Below are positions 59,845 through 64,000 of a stretch of 64,000 nucleotides of DNA, piece by piece. Below the pieces are notes generated by a model. The model was not told the origin of the DNA. It did not search any database and worked only from the letters and a program-made list of their open reading frames with translations. The DNA lies in contig DFOA01000020.1 of the NCBI GenBank assembly GCA_002381185.1, positions 124,001 to 188,000 of the forward strand. The letters run 5' to 3'. Origin of the DNA: Firmicutes bacterium UBA3553 (GTDB taxonomy: Bacteria > Bacillota > Clostridia > Tissierellales > Sedimentibacteraceae). Every line of letters begins with the position of its first letter. Positions within the stretch are counted from its first letter, which is position 1. The position numbers and the translations under genes are program-made.

Positions 59845-61389
59845 CTACCATGATATATCTTTGAACATATAAATGCCCAGAGGACTTGGCTTAACGCCTT
59901 TTAAATCAGCATTAGTTGTAATTGTTGTCTGTTCAAATACTAATGGTATGTTATACGCATTTTCATAAATATTTTCAACTACCGATTCATAGGCTTTAAC
60001 TTTTTCATCATCTTGAGCTAATAAAGCTTCATCTAGCAAATTGGATAACTCATCGTCCTTAACATGAGTTATATTACCGGTAGGCCCGTTGCAGTCTTTA
60101 TGGAACTGACTGTAAATTACCGAATAAGCATCTAGAAACATTCCAGACCATGAACCTATTGAAAGTTCATAGTTTCCATTTACATAAATTTCATTGGAAT
60201 ATGCCCCTGATTCCATTACATCAATATCAACTGTAATGCCTGCATCTTTTAAGTTTGACTGTATAATTTGTGCTACTTTTTGATTTTTTGAATCTTCTTT
60301 TAATTTTAAGGTCAACGTAAGATTGCTATATCCTGCTTCTTTTAATAATTCTTTGGCTTTTTCAGCATTATGTTCATAGCCTTTAACATCAGCAGAATAT
60401 CCGTCTGCCACAGGAGGTATAGGAGAATTTGCAGGTTTTCCTATACCCTCCAAGGCACCTGCAATTATATCATCTTTATTTATTGCATAACTTAAAGCTT
60501 GTCTAACCTTTACATCTTGTAAAGGGCCTGCTTCAATATTCATGTTAAGCATTAATACGGCAGCCTGGTCTGTGCTGTAAAAAGCTAAGCTTTCATTTCC
60601 TTCAACTATTGAAATATCTGAAGTATTTATATTCAGGTAAGCATCTATTTCTTTGTTTTCAAGTGCAATTAATCCTGTATTTTTATCAGTTATGGGCTTT
60701 ATAGTTACTGTTTTTATTGCAGGAGCTCCCTGGAAGTAATTTTCATTAGCCTCCAATGTTATGTGATCCCCTGCTACCCATTCTTTCAATTTGTAAGCAC
60801 CTGTTCCCATAGGCTCACGTTTTATAGCATCATCACCTTTTGTTTCAACATAATTTTTGCTCATTATTGCAAAGAACGGTGACGCCAGGCTTCCCATCAT
60901 ACCTCCGAAAGGTTTATTTAAAGTAATTTTAACAGTATTTTCATCCACTAACGAAACATTGTCTATAAACACTGTCATATCGGCTGCCCAACCCTTTTCA
61001 ATTGTTCTTTCCAATGAGAAAACAACATCTTCCGCGGTCAGATCGCTTCCATCATGAAATTTAACCCCTTGTTTTATAGGAAATGTGTATTCAAGTCCAT
61101 CTTCAGAAATATCCACTTTTTCAGCTAAGCTCGGTACATAGCTTCCATTCTCATCCATCTCAACCAAGTAATCATATAATGCATATGTAACTGTAAATCC
61201 GCTCATCATTGCAAAAGTCATCGGATCAAGAGAACTGGGTTCTGCAGCTATTCCATATACTAAATTTGTTTTTACTTCATTGGCTGCATCTGCCTGGCTT
61301 GTACCAGAACCGCATGCAGTTAAAGCAGTTAAAGTCATTGCTGCCGAAAGTAATAAGGCAATAAATTTTTTAATTTTTTTATTTTTCAT
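59845..61389 (-). CDS. oppA: Oligopeptide-binding lipoprotein OppA-type
   Basis: The protein has 514 residues from the ATG at 61389 (GAGGAG upstream). The signal peptide ends in the lipobox LTALTAC. The SBP_bac_5 pattern is present: VYGIAAEPSSLDPMTFAMMS, EYTFPIKQGVKFHDGSDLTA, REPMGTGAYKLKEWVAGDHI, AVLMLNMNIEAGPLQDVKVR then QALSYAINKD. It captures peptides or related solutes at the cell surface for the OppBCDF channel. It is first in the operon, with a consensus promoter upstream and a stem-loop behind it. Confidence 0.95.
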   Translation of the reverse strand: MKNKKIKKFIALLLSAAMTLTALTACGSGTSQADAANEVKTNLVYGIAAEPSSLDPMTFAMMSGFTVTYALYDYLVEMDENGSYVPSLAEKVDISEDGLEYTFPIKQGVKFHDGSDLTAEDVVFSLERTIEKGWAADMTVFIDNVSLVDENTVKITLNKPFGGMMGSLASPFFAIMSKNYVETKGDDAIKREPMGTGAYKLKEWVAGDHITLEANENYFQGAPAIKTVTIKPITDKNTGLIALENKEIDAYLNINTSDISIVEGNESLAFYSTDQAAVLMLNMNIEAGPLQDVKVRQALSYAINKDDIIAGALEGIGKPANSPIPPVADGYSADVKGYEHNAEKAKELLKEAGYSNLTLTLKLKEDSKNQKVAQIIQSNLKDAGITVDIDVMESGAYSNEIYVNGNYELSIGSWSGMFLDAYSVIYSQFHKDCNGPTGNITHVKDDELSNLLDEALLAQDDEKVKAYESVVENIYENAYNIPLVFEQTTITTNADLKGVKPSPLGIYMFKDISW

Positions 61390-61676
61390 TTTTAACTCCT
61401 CTTTATTTTTTAAATTATATTCCAATTCAAAATATATATAATTGCATAATTGTTCTATTGTATTAATTTTTATAAAGTAATTTATTTCAAAATCAGGAAC
61501 AATTCTTAGTAATTCTAATACAATACAAGAATTATGTCAACACTTTTATTGAATAAATATTTATTATAATATTGCATAATTATTAGTACACTTCTTTGTT
61601 TATATGCATACGATTCCTCACTATTCCATTATCTTAATTGAGGAAGCAGCTTCTTTGTTCAGTAAGTATTAAAACA
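61390..61676. other. Leader and upstream region of the opp operon
   Basis: Besides the promoter at 61512-61540 this AT-rich stretch gives a leader of about 120 bases. I see no T-box, riboswitch or clear CodY box; AAGAATTGTTCC at about 61495-61506 on the minus strand is not a good match to one. Confidence 0.35.
61512..61540 (-). promoter_or_regulatory. Sigma-A promoter of the opp operon
   Basis: On the minus strand, TTGACA (61540-61535) and TAGAAT (61517-61512) are 17 bases apart. The oppA start is about 123 bases downstream. Confidence 0.8.
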
Positions 61677-61717
61677 TAAAAAAACCGAATATTTAAAGCA
61701 TCGCTAAAATATTCGGT
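61677..61717 (-). terminator. Rho-independent terminator after hemolysin III gene
   Basis: ACCGAATATTT (61684-61694) and AAATATTCGGT (61707-61717) form an 11-bp stem followed on the minus strand by a run of T. It lies 30 bases past the stop at 61747. Confidence 0.93.
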
Positions 61718-61746
61718 AAAATATTCTATATTAAAATAATGATTAC

Positions 61747-62394
61747 TTACCCCACATAAAAATACATCATAACATAATGGCATAAAGAACCTGCCAGCAC
61801 AAATATGTGAAACAGCTCATGGAATCCAAAATAGGTCTTATTTATATTCGGTCTTTTCAATCCGTAAATCACACCGCCTATTGTATAAAATATTCCGCCT
61901 GCAACCAGCCAGTACATTCCGCCAGCCGGCATTTTACTTGCTAGAGGGGATAAAACCAATACGGCCAACCAGCCCATAGATATGTACAGCAAAGAGCTGA
62001 CCCAGTTGGGAGCCGTAATCCAGCAGAGTTTAATAAAAGCGCCAACTAATGTTATTGACCAAACCAGTGTCAGCAGCTTGTAACCTATGCTATTGTTCAG
62101 AATAAGCAGGCAAATAGGTGTATAGCTTCCGGCCACAAAGACAAATATCATGATGTGGTCAAGCTTTCTCATTATCAGCTTGGCTTTTTGTTTTGATCTG
62201 TCAATAAAATGATAAATCGTACTTGTTGAATACATTAATATCATACTTATGCCAAATATCAGAAAAGCCGCTAGAGTTATTCCATTGGAATTTTTTGTGT
62301 TTAGCAGCAAAGCTGTTCCCACAACTCCAAATATGGCACCCCCTAAGTGCGTAAAAGCACTTGTTAATTCTTTTTTATCAGAATTAATATTCAT
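61747..62394 (-). CDS. Hemolysin III family membrane protein (PAQR-like)
   Basis: The protein has 215 residues and seven hydrophobic segments. The PAQR/hemolysin III motifs are visible: TSAFTHLGGAIFG, STSTIYHFIDRSKQKAKLIM, LDHIMIFVFVAGSYTPICLL and the HELFHIFVLAGSLCHYVMM end with the His zinc ligands. Bacterial members (YqfA) are poorly understood; hydrolase activity and effects on membrane energetics are proposed. CGGAGGTG precedes the ATG. Monocistronic. Confidence 0.94.
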   Translation of the reverse strand: MNINSDKKELTSAFTHLGGAIFGVVGTALLLNTKNSNGITLAAFLIFGISMILMYSTSTIYHFIDRSKQKAKLIMRKLDHIMIFVFVAGSYTPICLLILNNSIGYKLLTLVWSITLVGAFIKLCWITAPNWVSSLLYISMGWLAVLVLSPLASKMPAGGMYWLVAGGIFYTIGGVIYGLKRPNINKTYFGFHELFHIFVLAGSLCHYVMMYFYVG

Positions 62395-62537
62395 AGTAAC
62401 ACCTCCGAGGTAGTTTTTAAAACTATATCATATAGTTATGATATTCCTACTTTTAATAAATGTCAATGCTTACTTGAAAAAAATTTTTTAATACCATATA
62501 ATATTAATATTACCAATACAGATATGAGGAGCGCTAT

Positions 62538-63107
62538 ATGCAAATAGAGGAACTATTAGATTTTTTAAATAATAACGAGTTTTTAAATCAAATTGAAAGT
62601 ACAAAAATTCCTAATATTAATTTATATATGGATCAGGCTCTTTCATTCATGAATGAAAATCTGGAAAATTATAAACGCAATCCAAAAGATAAAATACTGA
62701 CTAAGTCAATGATAAATAATTATGTTAAAAACGAGCTTATTCCAAAGCCGGAAAACAAAAAATATTATCCTCAGCATATTATATCCTTAATTTACATATT
62801 TTATTTAAAACAAATATTATCACTTGAAGATGTCAAAATTATAATGAATCAATATGAGAAAAATCATTTTGATGGCGAGAGCATCAATGATTTATACAAA
62901 GTTTTCTTATTGTCTGAGCAAAGGGAAGTATTAAAGCTTGAAAATGATCTTGAAGAGTTGGCAAGAAATATATATGAGGACTGTCGTAATTTTGATGATG
63001 ATGAAATTATATTTCTTTTTATTATGCTGCTCTCATCCCGTGCAAACACTTACAAAGTAATTATTGAAAAACTTACAGACTATTTATCAGACAACAAAAA
63101 ATCATGA
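62538..63107 (+). CDS. DUF1836 family protein
   Basis: The protein has 189 residues. DUF1836 hallmarks are an N-terminal segment leading to IPNINLYMDQALSFMNENLE, then DKILTKSMINNYVKNELIPK, YYPQHIISLIYIFYLKQILS. This part looks like a MerR-type winged HTH. The family, found mostly in Firmicutes, is uncharacterised and is presumed regulatory. GAGGAGCG precedes the ATG. It is convergent with the NAD(P)HX dehydratase gene across a shared terminator. Confidence 0.9.
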   Translation: MQIEELLDFLNNNEFLNQIESTKIPNINLYMDQALSFMNENLENYKRNPKDKILTKSMINNYVKNELIPKPENKKYYPQHIISLIYIFYLKQILSLEDVKIIMNQYEKNHFDGESINDLYKVFLLSEQREVLKLENDLEELARNIYEDCRNFDDDEIIFLFIMLLSSRANTYKVIIEKLTDYLSDNKKS

Positions 63108-63109
63108 CA

Positions 63110-63156
63110 AAAAGAGGCTGATCTTGCTATTCCTCGAGGGCAAGGTCAGCCTCTTT
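63110..63156. terminator. Bidirectional terminator between DUF1836 and nnrD
   Basis: AAAAGAGGCTGATCTTGC (63110-63127) and GCAAGGTCAGCCTCTTTT (63139-63156) form a stem of about 18 bp (one mismatch or wobble) with T runs on both sides. Confidence 0.92.
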
Positions 63157-64000
63157 TATTTTTCAGTTATTTCCACTATGACATTTGGCAGATAATTAAT
63201 AATGTCACCTGCTATTAAGGAATACTCTCCTTTATATTTAACACCTATGTCTCCGGCTAAACCATGCATATATACTGCAGCTCTTATTGCATTTTTAATA
63301 TCTATTCCTTGACCGATTAAAGACGTTATAATTCCCGTTAATACGTCTCCGCTGCCGGCAGTTGCCATTCCCGGGTTTCCGGTAGTATTAATATATACTT
63401 CGCCATCAGGACATGCAATTACTGTCCGTGCACCCTTTAATACCAGGTAAACACCGTATTCACTGGAAAAATCGGCTGACTTGTCAACAATATCTGTTTT
63501 TACATAGCCTATGTCCTTTTTAAGAAGCCTGGCCATTTCTCCATAGTGAGGAGTCAGTATAACAGGTTGTCTATGATTTTTTAAACGATTTAAATCAAGC
63601 TGATTTATGCCTTCTGCATCAATGACCAATGGCTTTAAGTAATTATCCAGCAAATATTCCAATATATCAGCATAATTAGATATATTGGCGCATCCTGAAC
63701 CCGTTGCCACTGCATCAGAATAATCAATAATCTCTTTTTGGAGCTTTTCAAAGGAAAAGTTATTTTCATCATAAGTGCATGTTATGCTTTCTAATGACAT
63801 GGATTCAACAACCGTATATATTTCATCCGGTATAAATGCCTTAACAAGTCCTGAACCGCATCTGAATGCAGCATTAAGATTTAACACGGCAGCACCTGCC
63901 ATTCCTTTAGAACCTGATACAAATCCTGCTTTTCCGTAGGTTCCCTTATGAGAATTTCTGCTGCGTTTTTTAATAATATTTTTTACATCATCCAATTCAG
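63156..64000 (-). CDS. nnrD: ADP-dependent NAD(P)H-hydrate dehydratase, probably the C-terminal half of a bifunctional Nnr protein
   Basis: About 280 residues are visible. The dehydratase pattern is clear: SHKGTYGKAGFVSGSKGMAG, VATGSGCAN, VIDAEGINQLDLN, LTPHYGEMARLLK and the catalytic loop TTGNPGMATAGSGDVLTG. The enzyme repairs hydrated NAD(P)H with ADP. The frame is open to the window edge, and the sequence before the first possible start (a TTG at 63995) reads like the linker ELDDVKNIIKKR that joins the epimerase and dehydratase domains in fused proteins. I therefore treat it as 5'-truncated by the window, but a stand-alone TTG start cannot be excluded. Confidence 0.93.
   Translation of the reverse strand, partial: ELDDVKNIIKKRSRNSHKGTYGKAGFVSGSKGMAGAAVLNLNAAFRCGSGLVKAFIPDEIYTVVESMSLESITCTYDENNFSFEKLQKEIIDYSDAVATGSGCANISNYADILEYLLDNYLKPLVIDAEGINQLDLNRLKNHRQPVILTPHYGEMARLLKKDIGYVKTDIVDKSADFSSEYGVYLVLKGARTVIACPDGEVYINTTGNPGMATAGSGDVLTGIITSLIGQGIDIKNAIRAAVYMHGLAGDIGVKYKGEYSLIAGDIINYLPNVIVEITEK

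Noticed and set aside
1..64000. CRISPR array, prophage, insertion sequence, tRNA or rRNA
   Set aside because: On reading both strands I saw no spaced direct repeats, transposase or integrase genes, phage structural genes or cloverleaf-type RNA genes.

Overview
The window is 64 kb of AT-rich, gene-dense DNA from a low-GC, very probably anaerobic and spore-forming Firmicute of the Clostridia/Tissierellia type. The support is Gram-positive style ribosome binding sites (AGGAGG-like), many TTG starts, a BirA-controlled biotin operon, a guanine riboswitch, VanW/VanZ and NlpC/P60 wall proteins, a peroxiredoxin resembling the spore-coat protein CotE, and promoters of the mother-cell sigma-K type. A Sedimentibacter-like genus is only a guess. 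I found no tRNA, rRNA, insertion sequence, prophage or CRISPR array.

Layout. 1-7.5 kb: cut-off VanZ gene, two small unknown or secreted proteins, an ECF sigma/DUF4367 regulator pair, an HTH-regulator/MFS operon under a palindromic promoter, a nucleoid-associated protein and an isochorismatase-ASCH fusion. 7.6-15.5 kb: mprF, a DUF218 protein, a disrupted GC-richer YcaQ-family gene, two gene remnants, a lipoprotein, small proteins and a SagB-type oxidoreductase. 15.5-19 kb: an anchored protein and four consecutive GNAT acetyltransferases. 19-28.6 kb: a block of membrane, lipo- and secreted proteins (VanW, GH18 with stalk domain, stalk/PrcB composite), mostly of unknown function. 28.8-32.7 kb: CotE-like peroxiredoxin, divergent birA-bioY, amidohydrolase. 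32.8-37.5 kb: the most unusual region, five plus-strand genes encoding Ig-like, SpoIID-like and peptidoglycan-binding proteins. 37.5-49 kb: xpt, CBS protein, flavin reductase, DEAD helicase, DegV, nitroreductase, PAS-GGDEF-HD-GYP protein, HutD, flavodoxin, universal stress protein, CsaA, GNAT, AlaX. 49.2-53.5 kb: orphan Ig-like gene, riboswitch-controlled purine permease/phosphoribosyltransferase operon, NlpC/P60 protein, Tag glycosylase. 53.5-62 kb: aminotransferase, M29 aminopeptidase and an oppABCDF peptide transporter, together a peptide-use module. 62-64 kb: hemolysin III, DUF1836, and NAD(P)HX dehydratase running off the edge.

The best candidate for an undescribed system is the 32.8-37.5 kb block together with the orphan gene at 49.26 kb. 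Two long paralogues keep SpoIID-like sequence signatures, including the Glu at the position of the SpoIID catalytic acid and a SpoIID-like QWG...ILxYYY ending, followed by three peptidoglycan-binding repeats. They lack signal peptides and sit beside small Ig-like proteins. The first gene, the orphan gene and the CotE-like peroxiredoxin gene each have an AC-N16-CATAnnnTA element 33-43 bases before their starts. I infer that these are made in the mother cell late in sporulation and act on or in the spore cortex or coat. This is inference from sequence and untested.
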